A stretch of DNA of 64,000 nucleotides, from positions 74,907,345 through 74,971,344 of the forward strand of contig NC_087065.1 of the NCBI RefSeq assembly GCF_963678635.1. Reading direction: 5' to 3'. The notes under the pieces were generated by a model. That model saw nothing but the letters and a program-made list of their open reading frames with translations. It made no database searches and was not told the origin of the DNA. Below are positions 52,545-62,381 of the stretch, piece by piece. The position numbers were made by a program, and so were the translations under genes. The stretch comes from Symsagittifera roscoffensis. Lineage: Eukaryota > Xenacoelomorpha > Acoela > Convolutidae. Positions within the stretch are counted from its first letter, which is position 1; the number at the start of each line of letters is the position of its first letter.

Positions 52545-52740
52545 GCGGATCGGGGGCGTTGAACGGGGGGAGTGTAGGATTTTCTCGAGGCGGGGGGGGG
52601 GGGGTTGTAGGATTTTTCAAAAACTTTGTTGACTTTTTATAGGTAGTCGAAATTGATTTTCCGAGCTCTCCTAATGCACTAAAAAACCCTTTTTTGGCCA
52701 AATTTTGAAAACAACAGGAACGACTTTGTAGTGCAACATA
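52545..52740. repeat. Truncated hAT-like MITE copy
   Basis: It shows the family's G-rich end with TTTTCTCGAGGCGGGG and TCGAAATTGATTTTCCGAGC, and then breaks off. A G run at 52593-52602 may be inexact. Confidence 0.55.
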
Positions 52741-54170
52741 ATTTGCCACGCATAAATACTGTGCATTAATCTTTTTATATCAAAAGATTAAACAAGAAGT
52801 TTTGTTAGTTTCTTGTCAGGTTAATATAGCGGTGTGCCGTCTTTTTATGTGAAAATTGTTTTCAAAGAGCATATATTCTCCTCATTTTCTTACAAGTCGG
52901 AGCAATAATGAGAGATAAAACAATGCACATTGATGACTACGAAAAAAGTTGCCTGATGTGAAAAAAAAATGTCGTGTAAACAAGAGATTCAAATTATGGA
53001 AATTTTTTAAGAATTTGAGTTGAGTTTACAATAACTCCAGCACAAGAAACTCAAAAACATCAAAAGTCGGCTAGAGAAGTTCATAAAGCTGATGTTTTTG
53101 CTCATGTTATCGATGACTTTGAGCAGAAAGATGTCTGAGTTGAATTTGTTCGAAGAGCTCGTAATAAATAGTTAAAAAGGAAAAAATTTGATTTTTCCGC
53201 TGAATACTCAGTTTTTTTATATATAAAGTTGTCTCGTTTCATTCTGGCCTACCTACGGAATTTTTCGAAAAGAAAAATGAGCATAAATGCACCCTTCGGT
53301 CGAAGATAGTCGAAACATAGACAGCTTGGGTCAGGACGATCGAAACATACCATTTTTGGTCGAGTCGGTCGAAACAAATCACAAACCTCGGCCCGGGTTT
53401 TCATTCGTACAAACTTACTCCCTCTTCGAACGATTGTGACTACATGCTACCTTAGGTGTCGCATTTTGGCACAACTTTCTATATCTGTTTTTGACCGATC
53501 AAGCCTAGTTTTTTCTAAGAGTTCCTTTGGCATCAAAGTATAATAATTCGCCTTCTATTGTATCAATTTATATAAATTTATTTTATACAGCTAAAATACC
53601 TCAAAAACGGCATTTTGCTTAAGTTTGACATTTTTTTCCCATTGGCGAATTTTTGCAAGAACCTTATTTGTTCTAATTGACCTATTTTTATAAACGTTTG
53701 CATGCAAACTAAAAAGACCATAATAATCAGATGTAATGATGATAGATTAATCTGTAAGGTCAATTGATGAAATTGAAAAATGATGTCTGATGTGAAAAAG
53801 GAAAGTTCGGATGATCATTCGGGAGAAAAAATTATCGAATTTTTACCATCTTCATCATTGCGTTCATTAAATTACAATAAGACGGTAGGAATACCTCCAA
53901 CAGAAAAGGACCTGCCAAAAAGTGACACAACAGCCAAAATAAATCAAGAAAAGAACATTTCTATTATTCTACACATGATTTTGTGCGAAATTTTGATTAT
54001 GTTATATTATTTGGTGAAATGCGCAAGAAAAAAAGAAATAAACAGGAAACATTTGCCGCTTCCATTGATGAATTTGTGAATTCATCAAAATAATCAAACT
54101 TCTTCTGATGGATTGGTTCTATCCATCCGTACCCCCACGAACATTTTTTACAAGAAAGATGGGTGGAAAC
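52741..54170. other. Intron, no gene seen
   Basis: This is AT-rich intron of the cyclase gene. The + strand 99-codon frame at 53780-54079 has no splice context or recognisable motif and I do not support it. Confidence 0.5.
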
Positions 54171-54178
54171 CCAACCCA

Positions 54179-54540
54179 CAGGGGCAGACTTAGGGGGGCT
54201 GGGCGGGGGGTCCCCTTTGTACTATTTTGAGATAACCATATTTGGTGACGAACCCTAAAAATTTTCTAAAGGAGCCTTCGGCGCCAATATATACTAATTT
54301 TGAGGGGGGAGCACGCGCCGAAAAAACGCGATTTTTTGGTCAACATTTTTCAAAAAAGCTTAAAAAATCTTTTTTGGCCTACTTTTCAAAATTTTGTCTG
54401 CGGCGCAGAAAATTTCACCAAAACACGGCCTTTTTAGTGCTCTGGTAGAGCTCAGAAAATCAATTTTGTCGACCTGAAAAAATGGTCGACTTTTGAAAAT
54501 CCGCCCCCACCCCCTCGAGAAGAACCTAGATCCGCCCCTG
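54179..54540. mobile_element. hAT-like MITE with 8-bp target duplication
   Basis: The 362-bp element has ends CAGGGGCAGACTTAGG and CCTAGATCCGCCCCTG. It is flanked by CCAACCCA on both sides (54171-54178 and 54541-54548). An 8-bp target duplication and CAGGGG ends are typical of hAT elements. No transposase. Confidence 0.85.
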
Positions 54541-55012
54541 CCAACCCACTCATCATGATTCTCTCTCTCTAAACCCCCTCTCAGGAATTTGAAACTCCCG
54601 CGGCCTAAAGCTTAGCTTGTTTATGAACTCATACAACATCACTTTTTGGCTGATTAGGCCTAATTTTTTTAAAGGCTTCTTTGGCACAGATATGCGGCTA
54701 TTTAACTTATATAACTGCAATTCCCCAAACTTTTGCATTTTTGGTTTGAATTAAAAATAATTTGTTCTCAAAATAGTTGCCTAAGTTTGGTCTTTTATCG
54801 CGTTACAGGAAAACTCAGAAAAAAATTTTCGGTCATCACATACATGGTGAAAAAACTATTAAAATACTCAGCTGAAACTAGCGGTAACTAAAAGGGTGAA
54901 ATTTTTTTTGAAAAATGTCAGTTCAAACTAGCTACCCCAAAAAACTCAAGATCCGCGTTGATCGAATACTTCAGAGCTATTAAATTAAAAAAACTTGGCC
55001 ATAGTACTGGAC

Positions 55013-55166
55013 CTGCTCTGATCTGGAGGTTGTCTCCGTTGGGCGTGGTGATCATGCCGGTGGCCATGACCATGTGGAGTGCCATCTCCAGGGCATTCAC
55101 AGGGTGTTCCTGGTTCTCATTCGGACACCCTCCCACCCCCATGTATGCATCTCCTATAGTCTCCAC
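55013..55166 (-). CDS. Atypical soluble guanylate cyclase, catalytic exon (VETIGDAY)
   Basis: The 154-nt exon is entered in phase 0 after TTTTCTAAG and left with one base (donor GCAG|GTCCAG). It begins VETIGDAYMGVGG, which contains the guanine-contact Glu and the second metal-binding Asp. A helix (HPVNALEMALHMVMATGMIT) follows and then QIRAG, which joins HSG of the next exon. The loop GCPNENQEHP is in the place of the family's PDKD loop. Confidence 0.92.
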
Positions 55167-55379
55167 CTTAGAAAACATAGACATTTGCTTCAGAATTTTG
55201 TGAACAAATTATAATCTATGAAGACAAAAGTTACTAAAAATTAGTATTGTTTTTCACTGCTTTGTGTGACTTTTAACGCAAAGAAAGTTAGTGAATAGGG
55301 CATAATCCAAAACATTTGTTTTCAAAAAATTTAAGACTAACAAAAATGAAAAAAAAAATGTAGATGTTTTCAAATTTTT

Positions 55380-55510
55380 TGCCCATTCAGATATTTTTCA
55401 AATTCAAATTCAGATATTTTTGCCCATTCAGATATTTTTCAAATTCAGATATTTTTCAAATGTAGATGTTTTCAAATTTTTTAAATTTTTCAGATATTTT
55501 TCATTGCCAA
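55380..55510. repeat. Short tandem repeat (TTCAGATATTTTTCAAA)
   Basis: About six imperfect units containing CAGATATTTTTCAAA or CAGATATTTTTGCCC lie in tandem. Confidence 0.75.
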
Positions 55511-55569
55511 TGGAACGCTAAAAAAACGGGATTTAATTTTAGAAACATCAAGTTTTGTAATCCGCATCG

Positions 55570-55790
55570 AGCGCCCATGTATCATAGATGATTATATTGT
55601 CATAATATGGTCAATATCTATAAATTTACAAAATAATCGGTTATAATCCATTAAAAATGGATTATAATCATAATAATCCATTATTATTAATTATACTCAA
55701 TTAAAAAAGGTTTATAATCTGCCTTTTTTATGCCCTTGCCTTATAATCCCTTATGATCAATTGTAATGGATTATAATGGATTTTTTTGAG
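55570..55790. repeat. ATAATCCATT palindrome-rich fragment
   Basis: Dense inverted copies of GATTATAATCCATT-like motifs match the interior of the TIR element at 48398-49450. Confidence 0.5.
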
Positions 55791-56049
55791 ACATTAATCA
55801 TGAAATTTACAACTTTTTTCAGAGTTAAGTTATCACATTTCCTGTTTACTTTACCCTCCAACCTGCAAGCTGTTTACTTTACGGCCCTCCTCTCCCCCTT
55901 TATAACCCCCTTGTGCCCTTGTTTGTTTGCTATAGTTGAACACGGGGGGGGGGTTATTTGTTGGTTGATTTTGGGGAGGGGGTTAAAGATTGACACCCCG
56001 AGTTTACCACCCCACCCCCTTATATGGGAGGAGGTATGTTGTGATTTAG

Positions 56050-56956
56050 TATTTTAGTATGTTATAACCTTGACCTCTATTACCTAATTATTGTAGTCAA
56101 TGTTCACTCTACGAAGTCCAGTGGACTTCGGATCACTAGTTGCTCTTTTTAGACTACAGTCAGTTATAATTCAAACAATACTTTTATTCTCTTTTAACTT
56201 TAGTTAGATACATTAGTACCAGTGGTAAACCTACACGTTTTTTATGGCGCAGTCAACAACTGATTCGAACCTGCGGGAAATACCCGCCTTTTCGCCGAAC
56301 CACACGGTAGAACCTCCCACCCAATGGAACAACTGGATAGACCAATTCCATTTGGCTATCATTGCGAAGGAAAATTTAGACATAGACAACCTCAAAGAAC
56401 CAGTGGAAGGGGACACGACGTTACCGATCCTAGAAGGCGCCCAGGAGTCAGAAAAAAGAAGGCGCCGACAAAAAAGTAAGGTCAATCCTATACTTGGCCT
56501 TAGGAGCGGAAGGCAAAAGAGTTTTCGCCCAGAAACATCCAAGGGTAAAAGTCCTAGGAATCTCAATCAAGGAATTTTACGAACTGCTAGAATCGGCTTT
56601 TATCAAACCAACCAACATAACATTTGAACGATATAAATTATTGAGCAGGAAACAAAAGGATAGAGAATCCTATGAGCAATTTTGGGGCGCGTTATCAGAT
56701 TTAGCAAGATCATGTGAAATTAGAATTAATGCAGAACAGGAGTGGATCAGAGACGTATTTATTTTTAACATGAAAAATTGCGACTTACAACGTAGACTAC
56801 TTTCGGAAACTCTCAATCCATTGGATGCACTGAACCAAGCAATCATCGACGAAAAAGGCTATTATAACCACCTCAAATTAACCAATATGACTAGATCTTT
56901 CAACACGACAGGAAGTAGCGGGAGAGTGTATAAAAATGAGGGATAATTTTGTCTCG
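56050..56956 (+). mobile_element. Truncated LTR-element fragment in cyclase intron
   Basis: The part before 56244 looks like LTR or leader sequence and includes the palindrome GAAGTCCAGTGGACTTC. A Gag fragment follows. No second LTR, zinc knuckle or polymerase is seen. It lies antisense to the host gene. Confidence 0.55.
56244..56946 (+). pseudogene. Gag fragment related to the 1.5-kb-region element
   Basis: ATG 56244 (MAQSTTDSN...) opens a frame with EPPTQWNNWIDQFHLAIIAK that is parallel to the Gag at 1759. A frame change near 56480 leads to a second frame (to 56946) with KRVFAQKHPRVKVLGISIKE and YEQFWGALSDLARSC. The gene ends before the nucleocapsid. The start ATGGCGCAG is the same as in the other copy. 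It helps define where the frame at 2117 broke. Confidence 0.7.
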
Positions 56957-56959
56957 GGA

Positions 56960-57220
56960 ATCCATTTTAATCAATTAAATTCCATGGGTGCTCGGTACGG
57001 GAAGCTCAAAAACCTAAAAAAATTTATTTTTCATATAATGAACGTTATTCGATTGCTTTTTTGAATAGCATTTGATTTAGCTGAACAATGAGTTTACAAA
57101 AATTACCTTACAAGTAGTACAATTTATTGAAAATGAAATGACTATATTATGCATTATAGTTCTCAAATTTAATACATGCACAATAGTCAAAATTACCACG
57201 TATTGTAACATATCACCCAC
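56960..57220. repeat. Fragment of the GTGATAT-TIR element family
   Basis: The reverse complement of 57140-57225 (GTGATATGTTACAATACGTG and onward) matches the left end of 48398-49450, and ATTCCATGG near 56981 matches its interior. Confidence 0.5.
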
Positions 57221-58059
57221 TTTACTTGCTCGAAATTGAATTTAAATTCAAAAATCTTAAATAAAATTTTCTCGCCATTGGGTCAATTATTAAACGTTTT
57301 TAAATATCGTTCAACTCACGAGTGAAGCAGCTTTTATTTGAATGATATATCACTCGAGCCATTCCGATGGTTATTTTTGGTACCAAATTTGCGTGAAAAA
57401 CAAAAACTAAACAAAAACTGAAACACACCCAAATACAAAATCCCTCCCCATTTTAATCGTCGGACCAATAAGGCACGAGCACGATATCCGATATTCAATT
57501 GAATTTTTCAACAATGTGTCTTGAAATTTTAATCCACGGATCCGAAGAAATTTGTTTTTTGGTTTGCGATTGGTTGCAATTCGGTTCTCGTACGAAAGTC
57601 AATTTTAGTCAAATCTATCTTAAGCACAATCTTAACAACTAGAGTCAGCAGTTCTTATGCAAGTTGCAGAGAATGTCCGAGCAGAATGAATAAAAAACTT
57701 GAAACGTAAGAAAAAATTGAAAACTATCGATTAAAACTACTTTCCATAATTTTCCTATCAAATTATTTTTCAATTTTTTAAAAAGTATTTCTTGTTGCTT
57801 TTTCAGCAAATACTTTTTGTATGATTATTATCAATTTAAATAACTTTATCTAGTAACGGAAAATTTTCGAAACATGTTTTATTTACACTGAGACTTTTTT
57901 TAAGTTTGTTTTTGAAGTTCGAATCACGACGACTAGGCTTTAATATGATTCCACAAAACACATAGAAGCATGCATCAAAATACGGAAAAAAAGACCCTAT
58001 GCCTTATTTCTTTCCCATCCTTTTTAGGGGCGGGGACATGGGTGATAAGAACAAACTGA
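57221..58059. other. Intron, no gene seen
   Basis: AT-rich sequence without supportable ORFs or repeats that I recognise. Confidence 0.45.
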
Positions 58060-58067
58060 ATGCGGTT

Positions 58068-58481
58068 TAGGGGCGGATCTAGTATTTTCTCAAGGGGGGC
58101 GGAATTTCAAAAAATTTTGTTGACCTTTTTTTTAGGTCGACCAAATTGATTTTCCGAGCTCTCCCAAAGCACTACAAAGTCCGTTTTGACCAAAATTTCT
58201 GAGCCGCAGCAAAATTTCGAAAAAAAACAGGCCAAAAAGGCTTGTTCGGTATTGTTTGGAAAATGTTTATTTTTACCAAAAAATCGCGTTTTTTCGGCGC
58301 ACGCTCCCCCTTAAAATTAGTGTATATTGGCGCCAAAGGCGCCTTTAGAAAAACTTCAGCGTCCGTCAGCCGAAAATAGATATCTCAAAATAATACAAAG
58401 GGGGGACCCTTTGGGTCGGCAGAGGGTCGAATCCCTGAGGGCAGAGGGCATCCGACCCCCCCCCCTCTAAATCCTCCCCTG
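58068..58481. mobile_element. hAT-like MITE, second complete copy
   Basis: Ends TAGGGGCGGATCTAG and ATCCTCCCCTG. Flanks ATGCGGTT (58060-58067) and ATCCGGTT (58482-58489) agree at 7 of 8 bases. It is inverted relative to 54179-54540. Confidence 0.75.
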
Positions 58482-58871
58482 ATCCGGTTTCTGTGCAAAT
58501 CGCTTAGAAAATAGAAAAGACTAAACACAGTGTTTTTACCGAGAAACTTTTTCTGCTTTTCTATTTTTGCATTTTGCTGATGCCCTGAGAGATATTGAAA
58601 TAATTCTTGAAAATTTAACTAACAATATCTGAAATATGCTTTAAAACCTCTAATTTTAGTTTCAAAATAGTCCTTTCTTCTATAGGAGCGAGTTTTATTT
58701 TATTTTCTTTCCCGACAGTATTACTAAACTGAGGTACCTATTTATATCCACAATAAAAGCAAGGAAATTAATTTCGAATTTTAAAATTTTGTGTAAATGA
58801 TCATACTTCTGAAAAAAAAACAATTCAAATAAAAATACTTAACAGTTCTTAATTTAGTTCAAATTTGTGAC

Positions 58872-59018
58872 CTTGAATATGTTGTGCTGATCTGAAAAGC
58901 GGTCGAACAGAGTGTACATGGTGTTCAGGAGTTTCACAACGTCGGTTGGCTTCAGAGGACTGCAGATCTTTGTGAATCCTTTGATGTCAGTAAACACTAT
59001 GCTCACACTCTCGTAGAG
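58872..59018 (-). CDS. Atypical soluble guanylate cyclase, start of catalytic domain
   Basis: This 147-nt phase-0 exon encodes LYESVSIVFTDIKGFTKICS followed by a helix ending LLNTMYTLFDRF. It carries the first metal-binding Asp (FTDIKGF). Acceptor TGTTTCAG and donor AAG|GTCACA flank it. The next coding exon, 3.7 kb away, begins VETIGDAY, so the intron between them holds the MITE at 58068 and the gag fragment. Confidence 0.93.
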
Positions 59019-59414
59019 CTGAAACATAACTACTGATGCAATGAAATTTTCTCAAAAAAGAAACTAGCTTCATTTTATTTATAAAAACAGTTTTTACAGT
59101 AGTAAATTTTATCGATGTGAGATCTGAAAAATTTTCATTAAAATATCAAATTAGTCGGAAAAGTTTTGGATCTGTCCAATTTTGAATAGCATCTTTCGTT
59201 TGCCGAATTTGTGCAAATTGAGATTTTTTTATGCGTTTTCAAATTTTTTGAGTTTAAGCTTAATTATTGTTCACCCATCTTGATCTTTGAACTCAATACG
59301 GGACAACAATAAAATTTATAACAATAATCCTACCAAATTGTTTCGAGTCGAGGTCCAAACTCTTCAAGTATATATTTATAAATAACATTTAGAAAAAAAA
59401 AAACAGTTTTATAC

Positions 59415-59691
59415 CTTGCAAGTGTCGACTGGGCTGACTCCTCTGCGCAACTGTTGGGCGATACTCTTCGGGATCATCTGGTACAGTAAGTCGTCTGTCT
59501 TCTTCATCTCCTTATCCAGGGTCTTCAGATTCTGCTCCAGCTGTCTGGCCTTCTGCTCCTCCTGACTGAGTGCCAGTTTCATCTCCACCGACTGCTGGGT
59601 TCCTGCCAGGACCAGTTCCCGACTGGAGTCGTGCATGCAGAGATCGTTGATGAACAGACCAGCTCGTTTCATATCCTCAAGATTCGCCAGT
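59415..59691 (-). CDS. Atypical soluble guanylate cyclase, HNOBA end and coiled coil
   Basis: The 277-nt exon is entered with two bases carried over (completing an Ile codon) and left in phase 0. It runs from LANLEDMKRAGLFINDLCMH through LAGTQQSVEMKLAL, a charged coiled coil (QKARQLEQNLKTLDKEMKKT) and LLYQMIPKSIAQQLRRG. The latter motif and the Asp-Thr-Cys end are typical of Drosophila Gyc88E/Gyc89D-type atypical soluble cyclases. These are known as oxygen-responsive rather than classic NO-responsive. The coiled coil mediates dimerisation. Upstream context is the exon at 60525. Confidence 0.94.
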
Positions 59692-60134
59692 CTGAAATGA
59701 ATCATCCGGAAAAATTCAGTGAAAATTATGTCAAACCAACATGCAACATCCTAACAAAGCCGTTCATATGCTCCTGTATGATTAGTTGAAAAAAAACTGA
59801 TCGCGTGTTTTCGGGAAAACCGCCAAATAGCGGGTCAACAGTCTTTTCTGTTACAGGGTTCAAAATTAACTAATTATTAATTGATTTTCTGTTTAATATA
59901 ATGAAACTGGTGATTTTCTTCAGCTGCATTTAGCTTCAACCAATCAGATTAGAAAATTATTATGTAACTTCAAAAAAAACATACAGACCCCTTATAAGTT
60001 TTGAGCTGTACAACAGAAAAGACCCCCCGGATTGGCGTGCGTGGCTGAGATATTAATTGCTGTTTCAGGCCATGATCAGCGGCCACTTATCCATGCTATC
60101 TGCATTTGCAGCACTGATTTTTATGGTATAATGC

Positions 60135-60452
60135 TACCAGCGGATTTAAGTTAGGTCCCCCTCTGTACTATTTTGAGATATCCATTTTTGGATGAGACAT
60201 TAAAATTTTTCGGCACCTATATTTGCTAATTTTGAGGTAGAAGCGCGCGCCAATAAAGCGCAATTTTTTGGTCAAAACTTTCCAAAAATGTCCTAAGAAC
60301 GCCATTTTTGGCCAAGTTCTTTTTAAAATTTTGCCTAAGCAGGGTCTTTTTTAGAGCTTTGGGAGACCTCGGAAAATCAATTTAGTCAACCTATAAAAAG
60401 GTCGGCATTTTATTTGAAAATCGCCCTCGCGAAAAACTTATATCCGGCCCTG
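60135..60452. mobile_element. hAT-like MITE, diverged copy
   Basis: A perfect 8-bp target duplication TATAATGC (60127-60134 and 60453-60460) flanks 318 bp. The sequence shares the family's CTGTACTATTTTGAGATA and CGCAATTTTTTGGTC blocks. The terminal repeat is degraded (TACCAGCGGATTTAAG). Confidence 0.78.
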
Positions 60453-60524
60453 TATAATGCTTAATCAGGGATGACTTCATTTCTGCGATGTCAATGCATG
60501 TCCTAATGTATGAGATGTGTTTAC

Positions 60525-60618
60525 ATGGGACTGGCGAGGTAGACGATGACCTGCCACTCCACCATCAGCACCATCTGACCCCGCAGAGCCAACCCATTGC
60601 TGCCCTCCTCCTGCTCCT
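60525..60618 (-). CDS. Atypical soluble guanylate cyclase, HNOBA exon
   Basis: The 94-nt exon lies between TTTGTTCAG and CCCAT|GTAAAC. In phase it reads EQEEGSNGLALRGQMVLMVE and WQVIVYLASP. LRGQM followed by the W..I.YL.SP strand is the conserved end of the HNOB-associated (PAS-like) domain of soluble cyclases. The split Ile codon joins the exon at 59691. Exons for the haem-binding HNOB domain should lie further along the - strand beyond 60618. I found none up to 64000, so they are probably outside the window. Confidence 0.85.
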
Positions 60619-61474
60619 CTGAACAAACAGACATCACGAGAACAAATTACCCTTATTGGGCAACACAGACCAAATAAACACCCACCCACCCCACTCCCTA
60701 CAAATCCGGTCAAGGGGGACAAATTTTACTTGTTTACTAGAACAAACTTACTAATTCTACTAATTTTACTAGAACAAATTTGGCTACTATAAATGTCTTT
60801 TTTTCAGTCAATCAGAAGCGGTTAGTTTGCCCAAAATGGAACGCAAAGTTTTTAGAAAATGAATCGGAAAATTTTGTGCGGAAATTTTGAAATTCCTATT
60901 TGTTTTAATAAAATTCTTTTTTTTGCATATTAATTTTACACTACTAATATTCACGTTTTTCAACAATTTTGACAAGAAACTGTACCTTTTCCCAAATTGA
61001 TTTTATTCGGATTGTTTTTTGTCGACCAGGAGATAGCTCACATGGTCTTTTTTTTTCGATGGAAGTGGGGGGGGGGGGGGGTCGTATTCTTCACATGGCA
61101 CACACTTATACGCACAACACATATCGATATCAACAACATCAGTGAACACCAAACTGTTGGCAGCATCGGCGACCTTGAGCAACATAATCGGTCAAAAGCA
61201 ATTGCGTTTTAGGTTAACTAGTTTTTTAACATAACGTGCTGCGAAATGACGAAAAAAACTGCAGTCCGGTGTGAGAAAAGAGTGGTCCAAAAGCAAAAAG
61301 GGTCTAAGCTGTGAGCGATAGGTATAAAGCAATTGGTCTTTTATGTGCTCGTGCTGGCAAGTCCCGAGCTGATTACGAAAAGGCTCGGAGAAAGGGGAGA
61401 ATTTAAGGGGATTGGGGTTGGGGGCTTGGTTGGGCGACGACCTTTTGCCTCACAGATTTGACCTTCTCACCAAT

Positions 61475-61800
61475 CAAAAGTTCCCCCCTTTGGTCTTATT
61501 TTTTGACATCCATTTTCTGCCGACAAACACTAAAATTTTTTTAATGTATACTAATTTTAAAGTGGGCGCGCGCCTAACGAATGTAATTTTTTTGGTCGAA
61601 GTTTTCCAAAAAGTGACAAAACACGGCATTTTTGACCCGTTTTTTTCAAAAATTTGCCTAAGGCGCAAGAATGTTTGTCAAATTGTGTCTTTATAGTGTT
61701 CTGGGAGCGCTCGGATAATCAATTTGGTCAACCTAAAACTAAAAAAATTCAACTGAATATTCGAGAAACTTTTGAACGCCCACTCCCCTCGAGTACCGAC
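61475..61800. repeat. Degraded hAT-like MITE copy
   Basis: It shares the blocks CCCCTTTGGTCTTATTTTTT, TATACTAATTTTAAAGTGGG, GCGCGCGCC and TTTGGTCAACCT in family order. The termini and target duplication are not clear. Confidence 0.5.
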
Positions 61801-62381
61801 ACGAGTGAAGCGCGCCCATCATCGGCCTTTGAGAAAGACTTTTCACCATTAAAGTTCTTTTTCTGGCATCACTGTCCTAACTTTCTGTTCTTGGACGCGG
61901 TTCGAACTTGTTATTTTCTGCTGAATTCTCCGCCTCCAATAAAAATGATTTCCAACGTCAAAATGAGCAATTAAGAAGAATTATAATTCCGCTGAGATAT
62001 ATCATACACGGGGGCCATTCTCATGCGCGAAGGACCGGATGTGCGAAAAAAACTCGTGAGCAAATGACCGAAAATAAAACTAACCGAAAGTCAAATTTTA
62101 AAAAGAAGCAATTGTCATTCAATTTAATGAAGCAAATATTTAGCTTCTTTTATAACGAAACTTTTGAAATACAAATTTTGTTCCAACTCGGCGGCGTCAG
62201 ATTCAATATTTCTGCCGTTTTTATATTTGGCCAGTATCAATACTCATTCCCTGAAAATGTTTACTTTCTTTTCAAATTTTAGATTACTGAAATCTGATTG
62301 GCTGATTTTTATTTTCGCGCATTCGGTCCTTCGCGTATGAGGGATTCCACCATCATACACGTTTCATCAACAGAAAATCCA
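61801..62381. other. Non-coding, no gene seen
   Basis: The 124-codon frame at 61908-62282 lacks motifs or splice context. The pair CATTCTCATGCGCGAAGGAC (62019) and CGCGCATTCGGTCCTTCGCG (62315) suggests a degraded inverted repeat. Confidence 0.4.

Noticed and set aside
53780-54079. 99-codon + strand frame in a cyclase intron
   Set aside because: No homology, no splice context and composition like the surrounding intron.
61003-61185. 60-codon - strand frame considered as an upstream cyclase exon
   Set aside because: No match to the HNOB or HNOBA pattern, runs into a G/C homopolymer and lacks convincing splice sites.
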